From Flavobacterium celericrescens (GTDB lineage: Bacteria; Bacteroidota; Bacteroidia; Flavobacteriales; Flavobacteriaceae), in the NCBI RefSeq assembly GCF_011392075.1, contig NZ_JAAJBV010000003.1, forward strand, positions 62,001 to 126,000: DNA of 64,000 nt. The letters are read 5' to 3'. The first letter of the stretch is position 1, and the number at the start of each line of letters is the position of its first letter. The notes below the pieces were generated by a model. That model had not been told where the DNA came from, made no database searches, and saw nothing but the letters and a program-made list of their open reading frames with translations. The position numbers and the translations under genes were made by a program. Shown here piece by piece: positions 25,667-35,124 of this stretch.

Positions 25667-26308
25667 ATGGGAACTTATAACAAAGGAATCCTAGGAGCAT
25701 TTTCAGGGAAAGTGGGTCCAGTAGTAGGCGCCACATGGCGAGGAAAAGAGGTAATGCGCAGTTTACCTAAAAAAAGTAATCGTGTAGCTACCGCAACACA
25801 AGAATTACAACGCTTGAAATTTACAAAGGTTACGGAATTTTTACGTCCGTTAAGTCCCGTGTTAAAGCGGTATTATGGAAATGACACCGGAACCAAAACC
25901 CGTAGAAATCAAGCCATGTCGTATCACATGAAAAACGCGCTTAATTATATGGATCCTGATTTTATATGGGATTATCAAAAAGTACAAATAAGCCGTGGCG
26001 ATTTAACAGGGTTTGACGATGTAGCTGCAACCCCTGGAACAGGGCAAAGCATCGATATCAACTGGACCAACAACAGTGGACAAGGAGAAGCTTTGGCAAC
26101 AGACAAATTGGTCTTAGTTATCTACGAAGAAACCACAAACACTAGTTTGTACAGCCTAAACTCAGGTGAACGTGGTGATGAAACGGCAAATTTTAGTGTA
26201 CCTGCTTTTTTGAGTGGATTGCCTGTTCAAGTGTGGGCTACCTTTGTAACAGCTGATGACAAAAGCTTTGCTACAAGTCTTTACTTAGGAGAAGTTACGA
26301 TTGCCTAA
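25667..26308 (+). CDS. DUF6266 family protein
   Basis: The start was placed at ATG 25667 (MGTYNKGILGAFSGKVGPVV), 213 aa; the longer open frame before it has no family resemblance. The N-terminal block with GxVGxVVG, WRGKEVMRSLPKKS and the ATATQELQRLKFTKVTEFLR stretch is the DUF6266 pattern of Bacteroidetes. The C-terminal half (about 115-213) looks like a fibronectin-like beta domain with IDINWTNNSGQG. Function is unknown in the family. A terminator follows at 26348. A striking array of phased repeats lies upstream. Confidence 0.75.
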   Translation: MGTYNKGILGAFSGKVGPVVGATWRGKEVMRSLPKKSNRVATATQELQRLKFTKVTEFLRPLSPVLKRYYGNDTGTKTRRNQAMSYHMKNALNYMDPDFIWDYQKVQISRGDLTGFDDVAATPGTGQSIDINWTNNSGQGEALATDKLVLVIYEETTNTSLYSLNSGERGDETANFSVPAFLSGLPVQVWATFVTADDKSFATSLYLGEVTIA

Positions 26309-26347
26309 ACACCTCTTCTTAGTTCAGTGTTCAAGCCACTAAGAAAC

Positions 26348-26377
26348 AAAACTCTTTACCGATTGGTAAGGAGTTTT
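26348..26377 (+). terminator. Terminator after DUF6266 gene
   Basis: Arms AAACTCTTTACC and GGTAAGGAGTTT pair (one G-U type mismatch) around GATT, followed by TTTGTTT. It ends the plus-strand transcript. Confidence 0.7.
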
Positions 26378-26396
26378 TGTTTATAAGTAACATTTT

Positions 26397-26840
26397 TTAT
26401 AAATTATTCTGCGTTTTTAATTGTTGAGTTTTTTTTACAAAGTTTATTAAATCATTTAATAAATTACTTTCCGTTTCATTTAAACTTTTTTCCGTTTCTT
26501 GAATTTCAAATTCTCTTTTGGGTAGTAAGAAATCACCATTGTTTAGTCCTATTAAAGAAATGAACAAATAGTTTATGGAAAATATTTTTAAAATTATGAT
26601 TAGTTTAGAAATGAAAGTGACGTTTTTTATGTATCTTTTTTCGTGAATACATTTTCGTGATACATAAATCAAAAGAAGTAAGTTAAAGAAAATTAAAACA
26701 TATAGGTTATCACGGCTTTGATTTAGAATAAATAGTTGAAATAACGAAAATGCTAATGATAGGATGATAGAATATAAAAAATAATAACTACCCCATTTTA
26801 ATTCTGCTTCAAATTTTTCTTTTATTTCTTCTGTTTCCAT
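26397..26840 (-). CDS. Hypothetical membrane protein
   Basis: This 147-aa protein has four hydrophobic segments at about residues 16-35, 42-60, 73-95 and a weaker 95-105, and a charged C-terminal tail rich in E, N and L. No family recognised. It lies between the DUF6266 gene and palindromic repeats. Integral inner membrane location is inferred from composition only. Confidence 0.5.
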   Translation of the reverse strand: METEEIKEKFEAELKWGSYYFLYSIILSLAFSLFQLFILNQSRDNLYVLIFFNLLLLIYVSRKCIHEKRYIKNVTFISKLIIILKIFSINYLFISLIGLNNGDFLLPKREFEIQETEKSLNETESNLLNDLINFVKKTQQLKTQNNL

Positions 26841-26947
26841 CTTTTTAATTTTCCTCTTTTTACAATTTTTATTTAGGAGCTATTTTTGTTGTAGGCTTGT
26901 TACTAACACGTACTACTGATAAAGATTCGCTATTGAAATACCTAATA

Positions 26948-26994
26948 TTGAGGCACTCGAAACCACCGAAACCATTACCTTCGAGTGCCTCAGG
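26948..26994. repeat. Two opposed half-copies of the palindromic element
   Basis: TTGAGGCACTCGAAACCACC (26948-26966) and CCTTCGAGTGCCTCAGG (26978-26994) are inverted relative to each other with a 12-bp TGAGGCACTCGA match. Each resembles one half of the element at 27043. Confidence 0.7.
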
Positions 26995-27042
26995 CAACGG
27001 TTACAGTAATTCTGATGAAAATTGATTATTGTGAATATCTAG

Positions 27043-27071
27043 ATGGTGGCTGAGGCACTCGAAGCCACCAT
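27043..27071. repeat. Palindromic repeat element, intergenic copy
   Basis: ATGGTGGCTGAGGCACTCGA then AGCCACCAT; arms ATGGTGGCT and AGCCACCAT pair perfectly around GAGGCACTCGA. It lies 8 bp after the stop of the gene at 27079 and might be transcribed as its terminator hairpin. Confidence 0.8.
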
Positions 27072-27078
27072 TCAAAAA

Positions 27079-27501
27079 TTATTGAACGCGAGTAAAAACA
27101 ATTGTTTCTTCTTTTTTAAATGTTTTTGGTCTAACATTCTCATAGCCTAAACACAATTTAAACGAATCATCATCTATTTTTTGAGCAATACCTAGTAAAG
27201 AATTACTATGTTTTTCTCCTACAATTTTAACAATAATATCTATTTTCATTAACGCCTCAGAGTCATCAAACTTGTAGGTCATATTAGCTTTTTTACCATT
27301 CTCAACAAAATCTTTCCCTCCCATTTTATTCCCTTTGCTATCTTCAAAATAGGCATACCCATCAGCCTGAAAAACAATATAACCAATTTCTTTTTTATCA
27401 TCACCTCTCCATTTACCCACAATATTAAATGTAGGCTTTTCAAGAGACGTAAATGAATTTAAACTCAACGTAACTACTAATAAAAAAATAATCTTCTTCA
27501 T
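27079..27501 (-). CDS. Hypothetical secreted protein
   Basis: The start was placed at ATG 27501 (MKKIIFLLVVTLSLNSFTS), 140 aa, because it begins a proper signal peptide; a longer frame adds nine residues. The mature part has IVGKWRGDDKKEIGYIVFQ and GYAYFEDSKGN, a pattern common in small lipocalin-like Bacteroidetes proteins. The family is not certain. It stands alone next to a palindromic repeat. Confidence 0.6.
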   Translation of the reverse strand: MKKIIFLLVVTLSLNSFTSLEKPTFNIVGKWRGDDKKEIGYIVFQADGYAYFEDSKGNKMGGKDFVENGKKANMTYKFDDSEALMKIDIIVKIVGEKHSNSLLGIAQKIDDDSFKLCLGYENVRPKTFKKEETIVFTRVQ

Positions 27502-27687
27502 ACTAAAAGGAATTAAATATAATAACAACCAAATATAAAGAAAAAAGCAATAAGCAAACTAAAGAAAACGAAACCCACTCCCAACTAAAAATTATATCAC
27601 TAAAATAATAGCCGCCCAAAATAAAAACTCATATTACCACTTCTCCCTTCTCACTTCTCCCTTCTCACTTCTACCTTTTCCCTCTTC

Positions 27688-27805
27688 ACTTTTTACTTGG
27701 CTCTTTTTACTTGGCTCTTTTTACTTGGCTCTTTTTACTTGGCTCTTTTTACTTGGCTCTTTTTACTTGGCTCTTTTTACTTGGCTCTTTTTACTTGGCT
27801 CTTCT
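27688..27805. repeat. 14-bp tandem repeat array 4
   Basis: About eight nearly identical TTTTTACTTGGCTC units in the same orientation as the other arrays, preceded by CTTCTCCCTTCTCAC. It occupies the middle of the 27502-27912 gap, which otherwise holds only AT-rich sequence and the promoter side of the next gene. Confidence 0.92.
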
Positions 27806-27912
27806 CACTTCTCACCTCTCACTCCACCATCTGCATGCCGACAAAGACAATACCTTATCAAAATTTTAAATATATTTGTAAAGTATAGCATGTTATAAAA
27901 CAGCACCAACCC

Positions 27913-29496
27913 ATGATGAAATTTTTTATTGCACTAATAGTCCTTAGCAGCTACAACAGCTTCAGTCAAGAAAAAGGACACCTCACCTACAAAGAAGTCT
28001 TTCAAGACACCACACGAATCATCCTTACAGAGGAAAACAATACCTACCAACCCGATTATGTAGTTACAATCAAACACGACAGGAATTTTAATGAGGCACT
28101 AAACACCATTAAAAATGAACCAAAAAAATTCCTAATTGTAGTGTATGATGCACCAAATATAGAAACATATAACAACTACCTACATTATGTAGGCAACTAT
28201 GTGCTTGATACACAGCGTCACATGTATTATGGCTATGAAAAAGAGTTTGATCGATTTGAATTCTGCTTTATCAAAAATACAGACAAAGCATACACCAATA
28301 CTTTTAAAAAGCAAATGAATGCTAGTATTGCCTATTACAATGCCTCTGGAGATTGTTTATATTATTTAGAAAGACCCGTAGCCGCTGAAATGGAATTCTA
28401 CGAATGGGACACCTTATACAAGGATTTGATTAACGCTAATAAATTAGTGACTTGCGACAAATTATTTACTGCTGAAAACACAAGTATTAAAGACATGAAA
28501 AATGCTTTTCTCATAGCCTCCGACATCAACCATTGGGAAACAGGTGATTTCATTATGGCAGACGAAGAAACTGAAGAAACATTGAATTATTATAATTATT
28601 TAGACGAAGCCGAGCAAGGATATCAACTAAAAGCCAGTAAAGAACTGGTTATACAACGATGGAAAAATACAATTGAAATTCTTGCCAAAGAAAGCACCCT
28701 TGACAATCGAATCATTAGTGCTATTATTAACGAACTTTCCAGACAAGGCTTTAGCAAAGCACTTTTTAACGAATCGAATAAATTATTACGGGAGGATGAC
28801 TTTGTAGCACTAGCCTACCTATTCAATAACTATGACGAAATTGTAACTAAAACAAGAGCGGATTATGACTATTTGTATATGAATGAACACAGTCTGATTT
28901 ACAGCATCATGATACCTCTAAGAGAAACTATGGACAAAGACAATCAACCAAGTAATGAATCAGTCCAAAAAGCCATAAACTATTTCCATAAATTAATGGC
29001 TAACTATGAAGAGAATACGATAATTGAAAGTTACTTTATTTATTCTTTGAGTTTTACCGATGAAATAACAGAATTCCTAAAAAATTATGACCATTATTTT
29101 GCCAAATACGCAAATGGTTCCACCAATTTAATCACAAACTTAGACAAATATTACAATCTAGAAAAAGAGAGTAATGACGCATTACAATGGGAAAATTATA
29201 AAAGTGAATTTGTTGCTTTAGCTAATATCTCTGCAACCTTTATATTAAACCATTCCAAAGAGAAAGATAAAATTCAAAAAGCCATTTATTGGCTAGAAAC
29301 ATGCTTACCGATTGATGAGAAAAAATATGAAAGCTTTGCTACTTTATCCAAACTATATTATTTTTTTGGCGAAAAAGAGAAAGCATTAGCAATGGCAGTT
29401 AACGCAATAGATTATGCAAAAAAAGAAGCTGTCGATGAAGAATTGCTTTCCGAATTGGTAAAGAACAAGAAAAAAATAAAAGAAAACACCTATTAA
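27913..29496 (+). CDS. Large hypothetical secreted protein with TPR-like C-terminus
   Basis: This 527-aa protein has a signal peptide (1-18, ending SFS). The C-terminal part (about 440-520) holds paired helices such as KAIYWLETCLPIDEKKYESF and YYFFGEKEKALAMAVNAI, which look like TPR units. The N-terminal part has FLIVVYDAPNIETYNNYL-like strands faintly like a thioredoxin fold without the CxxC. No named family. The gene at 29501 follows after 4 nt, so they form an operon. Confidence 0.55.
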   Translation: MMKFFIALIVLSSYNSFSQEKGHLTYKEVFQDTTRIILTEENNTYQPDYVVTIKHDRNFNEALNTIKNEPKKFLIVVYDAPNIETYNNYLHYVGNYVLDTQRHMYYGYEKEFDRFEFCFIKNTDKAYTNTFKKQMNASIAYYNASGDCLYYLERPVAAEMEFYEWDTLYKDLINANKLVTCDKLFTAENTSIKDMKNAFLIASDINHWETGDFIMADEETEETLNYYNYLDEAEQGYQLKASKELVIQRWKNTIEILAKESTLDNRIISAIINELSRQGFSKALFNESNKLLREDDFVALAYLFNNYDEIVTKTRADYDYLYMNEHSLIYSIMIPLRETMDKDNQPSNESVQKAINYFHKLMANYEENTIIESYFIYSLSFTDEITEFLKNYDHYFAKYANGSTNLITNLDKYYNLEKESNDALQWENYKSEFVALANISATFILNHSKEKDKIQKAIYWLETCLPIDEKKYESFATLSKLYYFFGEKEKALAMAVNAIDYAKKEAVDEELLSELVKNKKKIKENTY

Positions 29497-29500
29497 TTAA

Positions 29501-29902
29501 ATGCAACATATGAAACCTTTCAAAATACTCCTTCTTTTTTTATTAGTGATTACTTCCCTAAACACCTTTTCACAAACGCATGAAAAAACAAATTGTACAG
29601 TACTCAAAGATTGCAAATTGCAATACTTTGAAATAGATAACACCACAACGTATATCATCATCAAAGGTCCTAAATTTGTTGAATACATAGATGGCGGTAA
29701 AAATTACATCAAATCCGATCTAGAATGGATTAACGAGTGTGAATACAAAGCAACAATAACTGAAATTACTGTTCCAAACACCCCTTATAAAATTGGAGAT
29801 TACATGACCGTAAAAATAGATCGTATCAGTAACAAAATTGTGTATTACACTGCCACATTCCAAGGTTTTTCCTTCACTGGAAAATTTAAAATTATAACGT
29901 AG
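29501..29902 (+). CDS. Hypothetical secreted protein, cotranscribed
   Basis: This 133-aa protein has a signal peptide (to about residue 25, LNTFSQ) and a small beta-rich mature part with two Cys (NCTVLKDCKLQYFEID). An alternative ATG at 29510 also gives a good signal peptide. It begins 4 nt after the stop of the 527-aa gene. Function unknown; the shared transcript suggests a common exported role. Confidence 0.55.
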   Translation: MQHMKPFKILLLFLLVITSLNTFSQTHEKTNCTVLKDCKLQYFEIDNTTTYIIIKGPKFVEYIDGGKNYIKSDLEWINECEYKATITEITVPNTPYKIGDYMTVKIDRISNKIVYYTATFQGFSFTGKFKIIT

Positions 29903-30936
29903 CTTTTATCTGCAACATTCCAACAAAATCATTATGACAAACGAGGTAATACATTTTCAAAGTTTCCTCACCTCATAGCTTTTAAAAATTTCTAAAATTC
30001 CTTCAATCTGTGTTCCAAAAACCTGAAGCTAAATACAATATTTAAATTCCTTTTCATTAGCCTTCGACAAGCTCAGGATGACAATCATGTCAATATATTT
30101 CTCTAAGATTTCCCCTATAGCTTTTAAAAATTACTTCAATTCCTCAAATCTGTGTTCCAAACCTAAAACCTAAAACCTGAAACTTGAAACTTGAAACCTG
30201 AAAAATTCATTTCCATTAGCCTTCGACAAGCTCAGGATGACAATCATGTCAATATATTTCTTTTAGATTTTCCATATAGATTTTAGAAATTTCTAAAATT
30301 CCTTCAATCTGTGTTCCAAAAACCTGAAACCTGAAAAATCCCTTTCCATTAGCCTTCGACAAGCTCAGGGTGACAATCGTGTCAATATATTTCTTTTAGA
30401 TTTTCCATATAGATTTTAGAAATTTCTAAAATTCCTTCAATCTGTGTTCCTAAAAATGAAAATCCGCCACCATCCAAGTGCAACGCCCTCAACACCATCC
30501 ACATCAAAAATCCGTCACCACCAGCGCTTTGCAAAGCAAACCCGTTTCATCCGCGTGCTAAATTATTTAAACATATAAGTCATATAAGTGAAAGTAAAAT
30601 AAGTGCAACGCTAAGCTAATTTAAGTCCATTTAAGATTTTAAAGATTTCTAAAATTCCTTCAATCTATGTTCCAAAAAAATAAAAATCCGCCACCACCAA
30701 GTGCAACGCCCTCAACACCATCCCCATTAAAAATCCGCCACCACCAGCGCTTTGCGCAGCAAACCCGTTTCATCCGCGTGCTAAATCATTTAAACATATA
30801 AGTCATATAAGTGATGGTGAAATAAGTGCAACGCTACGTTGATTTAAGTCCATTTAAGATTTTAAAGATTTCTCACATTTCCCAAATCCGTGTTCCCAAA
30901 AATAAAAATCCGTCACCATCCAAGTGCAACGCCCCA
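29903..30936. repeat. 1-kb gene-free block built of several dispersed repeats
   Basis: No gene seen. It contains three copies of CCTTCGACAAGCTCAGGATG plus ACAATCATGTCAATATATTT (near 30060, 30219 and 30353), each followed by TTTCTAAAATTCCTTCAATC. It also has GAAACTTGAAACCTGAAA strings near 30165-30200, and two tandem copies of a unit of about 225 bp (about 30440-30664 and 30665-30886). That unit contains GCGCTTTGCGCAGCAAACCC, TTCATCCGCGTGCTAAAT and CATATAAGTCATATAAGTG. Further copies occur at 43600-43930 and 45385-45568, and a weak one at 51330-51500. Confidence 0.85.
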
Positions 30937-32655
30937 CTATACACTATTCAACCCAATACTAAAAGTACTCCCTAATCCCAATTCACTTGTAACAGCAATC
31001 GTACCATTCTGAGCTTCAATAAACTCCTTACTAATTGCCAAGCCCAAACCTGTACCCGATTTGTTACTACCTGGAATTTGGAAATACTTATCAAAAACTT
31101 TTGATTGATAACGCTTATCGATGCCTTTGCCATAATCCTGAACCTGAAAAATCACTTGCTCATTATCGGCCTTTAACTTGACGATTATTTTACTTTGAAT
31201 AGGTGAATAGGTAATTGCATTGGTTAAAAAATTTATCAAAACCCAACCCGTTTTTTCAGCATCCGCTTTCACCATTGGAAGATTTGCTTCGGCATCAATG
31301 TGTATGGATATCAGTTTCTGTTCTGTTTGAACTTTTACGGCATCAACGGCATATTCAACTATTTGATACGGATTGCTTTTCTCAATACTCAAATGAATAT
31401 TGCCCGTTTCTAATTGCGAAATATCCAATAATTCCCCCGTAATTTTTAATAAACGTTGGCTATCTTCTTTTATGCTTTCAATCAACTGCTTTTGTTCCTC
31501 ATTAATCGTACCCGTTTCTTTGTTCTCTAATAGTTGCAAACTCAATTTAATAGCAGAAATAGGGGTTTTTAATTCATGCGAAACAGTAGCAATGAAATTT
31601 GTTTTTGCAAAATCCAATTCTTTAAAAATAGTGATGTTGCGCAAGATAATCACATGACCAATAGTGATGGTTTTATCTTCACCTGTTGGTGTTATGGTAA
31701 TGTTGACCCTTTCTTTTTCAAAATAACTCTCTCTCCCATCGGCAAAAATTTTGATGGGTAATGCCTTTTGAAAACTAGTTGTATTGACTAACAAAGTACG
31801 TATTAAATCGTTTTCCAAAGCCAAATGCACAGCCGATTTACCAATTACCTCCTCCTGTTTTAATCCAATAATTTTTAAGGCCTCATCATTTACAAACAAA
31901 ATCATATCTTGATTATCCAAACCAATAATCGGATCATGCATGTTGTTGATTAAGGTTTCTAATCGCTTTTTCTCAAACGAAAGTTTGTACAAATTACTAC
32001 TGTGGTATTCTTCTAATTTTTGTGCCATGGTATTGAACGAACGAGCCAAATCGCCAAACTCATTATGGTCTAAAAAGTGTACCCGTTCAGAATAATTTTT
32101 ATTGGCAATTTCTTGAATACTAGACGTGAGTTCTTTTATAGGATTTGCGATGTTGTTAGGCAAACTCACCAATAAATTAAACGCAATAAGAAAACAAAAT
32201 ACCCCAATAAGAATGACCCAAAAGTTAGCAGTTTCAGCTGTTTTTTTGGCCACATCACTTTTCTGTTTGATGGCATCCATATTGAGCTTCATAATCTCAA
32301 AAATGTTTTGGTGCATTTGAGACACAATACTATCCGACAGCGAATTGGCTTTCAGGAACCGAAAGTTATCGCGCAATTCATACGTGGCATTGTCTTCGCC
32401 AAATTCAGTAATATTTCGCAACTGCTTGTTTAAATTAACCTCAAACATAGCAACCGCTTGGGGTTTGTCTTTATTGATTGCATCCAACGCCAAAAGCATG
32501 TTTCGAGAATATTCCAGCGTTTCATAATTGGCCTTAAGTATATTCTGCGTATCTTTTTTAATTGAGTGAATATAAAAAGCACTCAATAGCGAAAGGATTA
32601 TTATTAGTAAAAATAATAATCCTACGCCTAGATTTAATTTGGTTTTTATTCGCAT
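30937..32655 (-). CDS. Sensor histidine kinase of the Kdp locus
   Basis: The start is ATG 32655 (MRIKTKLNLGVGLLFLL), 572 aa; the longer frame before it is repeat DNA. Two membrane helices (about 9-28 and 144-165) flank a periplasmic helical region. HAMP follows (about 165-220), then PAS (about 230-345), HisKA with H360 in ATVSHELKTP, and HATPase with NFLTNAITYS, DYGKGID and GTGLGLAISKE. It lies after kdpD and probably supplies the kinase part that the short KdpD lacks. The likely partner regulator is the NtrC-type protein at 42145. Confidence 0.9.
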   Translation of the reverse strand: MRIKTKLNLGVGLLFLLIIILSLLSAFYIHSIKKDTQNILKANYETLEYSRNMLLALDAINKDKPQAVAMFEVNLNKQLRNITEFGEDNATYELRDNFRFLKANSLSDSIVSQMHQNIFEIMKLNMDAIKQKSDVAKKTAETANFWVILIGVFCFLIAFNLLVSLPNNIANPIKELTSSIQEIANKNYSERVHFLDHNEFGDLARSFNTMAQKLEEYHSSNLYKLSFEKKRLETLINNMHDPIIGLDNQDMILFVNDEALKIIGLKQEEVIGKSAVHLALENDLIRTLLVNTTSFQKALPIKIFADGRESYFEKERVNITITPTGEDKTITIGHVIILRNITIFKELDFAKTNFIATVSHELKTPISAIKLSLQLLENKETGTINEEQKQLIESIKEDSQRLLKITGELLDISQLETGNIHLSIEKSNPYQIVEYAVDAVKVQTEQKLISIHIDAEANLPMVKADAEKTGWVLINFLTNAITYSPIQSKIIVKLKADNEQVIFQVQDYGKGIDKRYQSKVFDKYFQIPGSNKSGTGLGLAISKEFIEAQNGTIAVTSELGLGSTFSIGLNSV

Positions 32656-32699
32656 TTTTTCTGAATTATTTAGCCGTGAAACGCAAAAGGAAACTTTAA

Positions 32700-32806
32700 T
32701 CTCCCCATTACCTATCACATCTCACTTCTCACATCCCACTTCTCACTTCTCACATCTCACTTCTCACATCTCACTTCTCACATCTCACTTCTCACATCTC
32801 ACACCT
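32700..32806. repeat. CACTTCTCACATCTCAC repeat tract between kinase and kdpD
   Basis: About ten 9-10 bp units (CACTTCTCA, CACATCTCA). Together with the GTGAAATGTGAG-type tract at 33933-34015 it brackets kdpD with sequence of opposite orientation. Confidence 0.85.
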
Positions 32807-33932
32807 AAGATAAAATCACAAGATCAATATTAGAAGAAGAAAGGTTATTCAATAATTTATTAAACACATTAGAAGACAAAATTACTTTAAATAAATTTAA
32901 GTGCGGTTTCCCGATACACACTGTGGTGATATCTTTTTGAGCGACAACATCTAGAATGGCATCTGTTATTTTTGGGCTTTGCACTTTGATGATTTCTGCA
33001 CCTAATTCGGTAGCCATTTTAAAATTATTGATTAAGTGGCGTTGTTTGTCCAATGCAATCTTATCGCTACTTTCTTTAGGTGTTTCCACATACAACACAT
33101 ACCAAATGCTGTTGTAATAACTAGCCAATCGTGCCGCTTTTCGAATTACTTTTTTAGCCGTTTTGTCGTTGCTACTGATACATGCTAGTAGTTTTTCATG
33201 ACGTAAAGCTGTGTTTTTAGGGACTTCATTTTCTACCTTTCGAACCACTTGGCTTGCTACTTCTTTTAAAGCCAATTCGCGCAATTGAAGAATTTGATCG
33301 GATTTAAAAAAATTGTTTAATGCCGTTTCAATTTTATCTGGTGTATAAATTTTACCTTCTTTTAGTCGAGTAATCAATTCATCTGAAGTCAAATCAATAT
33401 TCACCACCTCATCCGCCAATCGCAACACATTATCAGGTACACGCTCTTGCACATCCACATTGGTAATTTGCTTCACATTTTGATTTAAACTCTCAATATG
33501 CTGGATATTTACCGCCGAAATTACATTAATACCCGCTTCTAAGATTTCCAAAACATCTTGCCAACGCTTTTCGTTTTTACTACCTTCAATGTTCGTATGG
33601 GCTAATTCGTCAACAATTACAATTTCGGGGCGTAAATTGATAATGGCTTGCACATCCATTTCCTCCAGTTCTTTTCCTTTATAAAAAAGCGTCCTACGTG
33701 GAATCACAGGAAGTCCTGCCAACAAGTCATGGGTTTCTTTGCGGTTGTGGGTTTCAATATAGCCTATTTTAACATCAATCCCCTTTTTTAAAAGTGTATG
33801 TGCTTCTTGCAACATGCGATAGGTTTTCCCTACACCAGCACTCATGCCAATATACACCTTGAATTTCCCTTTTCTTGATTTTTGAATTAGGTCTAAGAAA
33901 TGTTTTACGTTTTTTTCTTTTTCAGCATCCAT
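32805..33932 (-). CDS. kdpD: KdpD-like sensor protein, N-terminal (KdpD plus Usp) part only
   Basis: This 375-aa protein has the KdpD nucleotide-binding domain: Walker A GMSAGVGKT (29-37), then DELAHTN and the AVNIQHIESLN block typical of osmosensitive K+ channel sensor kinases. A universal stress protein-like domain follows from about residue 245 to the end. The four transmembrane helices, GAF and kinase domains of enterobacterial KdpD (about 895 aa) are absent; a separate histidine kinase gene lies 149 nt downstream. This split is common in Bacteroidetes. Cytoplasmic; senses K+ or ionic state. Confidence 0.92.
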   Translation of the reverse strand: MDAEKEKNVKHFLDLIQKSRKGKFKVYIGMSAGVGKTYRMLQEAHTLLKKGIDVKIGYIETHNRKETHDLLAGLPVIPRRTLFYKGKELEEMDVQAIINLRPEIVIVDELAHTNIEGSKNEKRWQDVLEILEAGINVISAVNIQHIESLNQNVKQITNVDVQERVPDNVLRLADEVVNIDLTSDELITRLKEGKIYTPDKIETALNNFFKSDQILQLRELALKEVASQVVRKVENEVPKNTALRHEKLLACISSNDKTAKKVIRKAARLASYYNSIWYVLYVETPKESSDKIALDKQRHLINNFKMATELGAEIIKVQSPKITDAILDVVAQKDITTVCIGKPHLNLFKVILSSNVFNKLLNNLSSSNIDLVILS

Positions 33933-34030
33933 AATGTGAAATGTAAAATGTGAGGTGTGAAATGTGAAATGTGAGAAGTGAGATGTGAAATGTGAGATTT
34001 CGTCTTACAACTCACATTTCACATCTTACA
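33933..34030. repeat. GTGAAATGTGAG / CTCACATTTCAC inverted tract
   Basis: A GTGAAATGTGAG-type run (33948-33994) is followed by its complement (CTCACATTTCACATCTTACA, 34010-34029) with about 15 bp between, so the RNA could fold into a stem. It lies between the porin gene and kdpD. Confidence 0.8.
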
Positions 34031-34033
34031 ATT

Positions 34034-35116
34034 TTAGAAAGAAATAGCCATCGCTGTTGTAATAAAGAAATTACCAGTAGTAGGCGTATTATCTTTTAAG
34101 AAAATTTCATCTTTACTATTCAATGAGCGTGCTTCTATTCTAAATAACACATTATCTGCAACGAAGTAATCAAAGTTTGCCGAATACCCAAAAGTTTTGA
34201 AGCCATTAGGTGTTCCTGTTGCAATAATTACCCCGCTTTTATCTTGATAATATTCGCCTCTCGCTGCCAATTGTATTTTAGCAGTAGGTTTGTATTGCGC
34301 AATAAGCACAGGTGAATACCAAGTATCATAATCGCTACTTCCGTTAGCTGTTTGTTGTACACCTATGTCAAAACCAGCTACTAAATTGGTTTTTTCAGAA
34401 ACTTTAAATTGGCCATAGAAGTTATTGAAATAACGCCATTTTCTATCCGTATCGGGTTGTTCATTCCCTACAAAAGTGCTCCAATTCAATGTTGCTTTTC
34501 CAGATGGTTTATAAGTAACTTGTGTACCAAAAGCAGGTGTTTGATTGCCATCAACCCTCTGAATACGTTGCCAACCGTTTAAGTACATAGCCGCCAAGTA
34601 CCATTTTTCAGATTTAGAAGTATACCCTAATTTTACACCTGCTTCGTAATAAGGTGAGTTTTCGGCCAAAATACTTCGGGTTAAGTTCATGCAATCTTTT
34701 CCAACTGCACTTTCAAAACCGATATGTGAAGGCATAATTCCAGCGTCAACCCATAGATTCGCTGTTTTTGAAACTTTAACTCCAATGTTTGCCTCAAAAA
34801 TATTTTTCATCAAATCTTGTTCGGCTGCTAAATTATATTGTGCATAAGTTCCTGCCATAAGAGCAAAATTACCTCTAACAATTCCTTTGGCATAATTAGC
34901 TTTTACATAGCCAAGATTTAAAGTTGCTTCATTGTGTTTGTTGTAGCTATACATAAAGCCAGGTCGGGTATGATTTTCTGGATTCCCAAAATCATAACTA
35001 TAATACGTGTCAATATACCCTGAAAATGTAAATGGGTTGGTTTCTTGTGCTACTTCTTGTGCGTTTGCAATTGTGCCTGCAAAAGCTATTAAAGCGGTAT
35101 ATACTATTTTTTTCAT
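34034..35116 (-). CDS. Outer membrane beta-barrel porin (OmpL-like) of the kdp operon
   Basis: This 360-aa protein has a signal peptide (1-19, TIANA). Repeated amphipathic strands rich in Y, G and N follow (FSGYIDTYYSYDFGNPEN, WYLAAMYLNGWQ), with a terminal aromatic residue (AISF). This is the porin_2-like barrel often found in Bacteroidetes kdp operons. It probably lets K+ or small solutes cross the outer membrane. It lies 8 nt after kdpC on the same strand. The substrate is inferred from context. Confidence 0.8.
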   Translation of the reverse strand: MKKIVYTALIAFAGTIANAQEVAQETNPFTFSGYIDTYYSYDFGNPENHTRPGFMYSYNKHNEATLNLGYVKANYAKGIVRGNFALMAGTYAQYNLAAEQDLMKNIFEANIGVKVSKTANLWVDAGIMPSHIGFESAVGKDCMNLTRSILAENSPYYEAGVKLGYTSKSEKWYLAAMYLNGWQRIQRVDGNQTPAFGTQVTYKPSGKATLNWSTFVGNEQPDTDRKWRYFNNFYGQFKVSEKTNLVAGFDIGVQQTANGSSDYDTWYSPVLIAQYKPTAKIQLAARGEYYQDKSGVIIATGTPNGFKTFGYSANFDYFVADNVLFRIEARSLNSKDEIFLKDNTPTTGNFFITTAMAISF

Positions 35117-35124
35117 TATTACTC

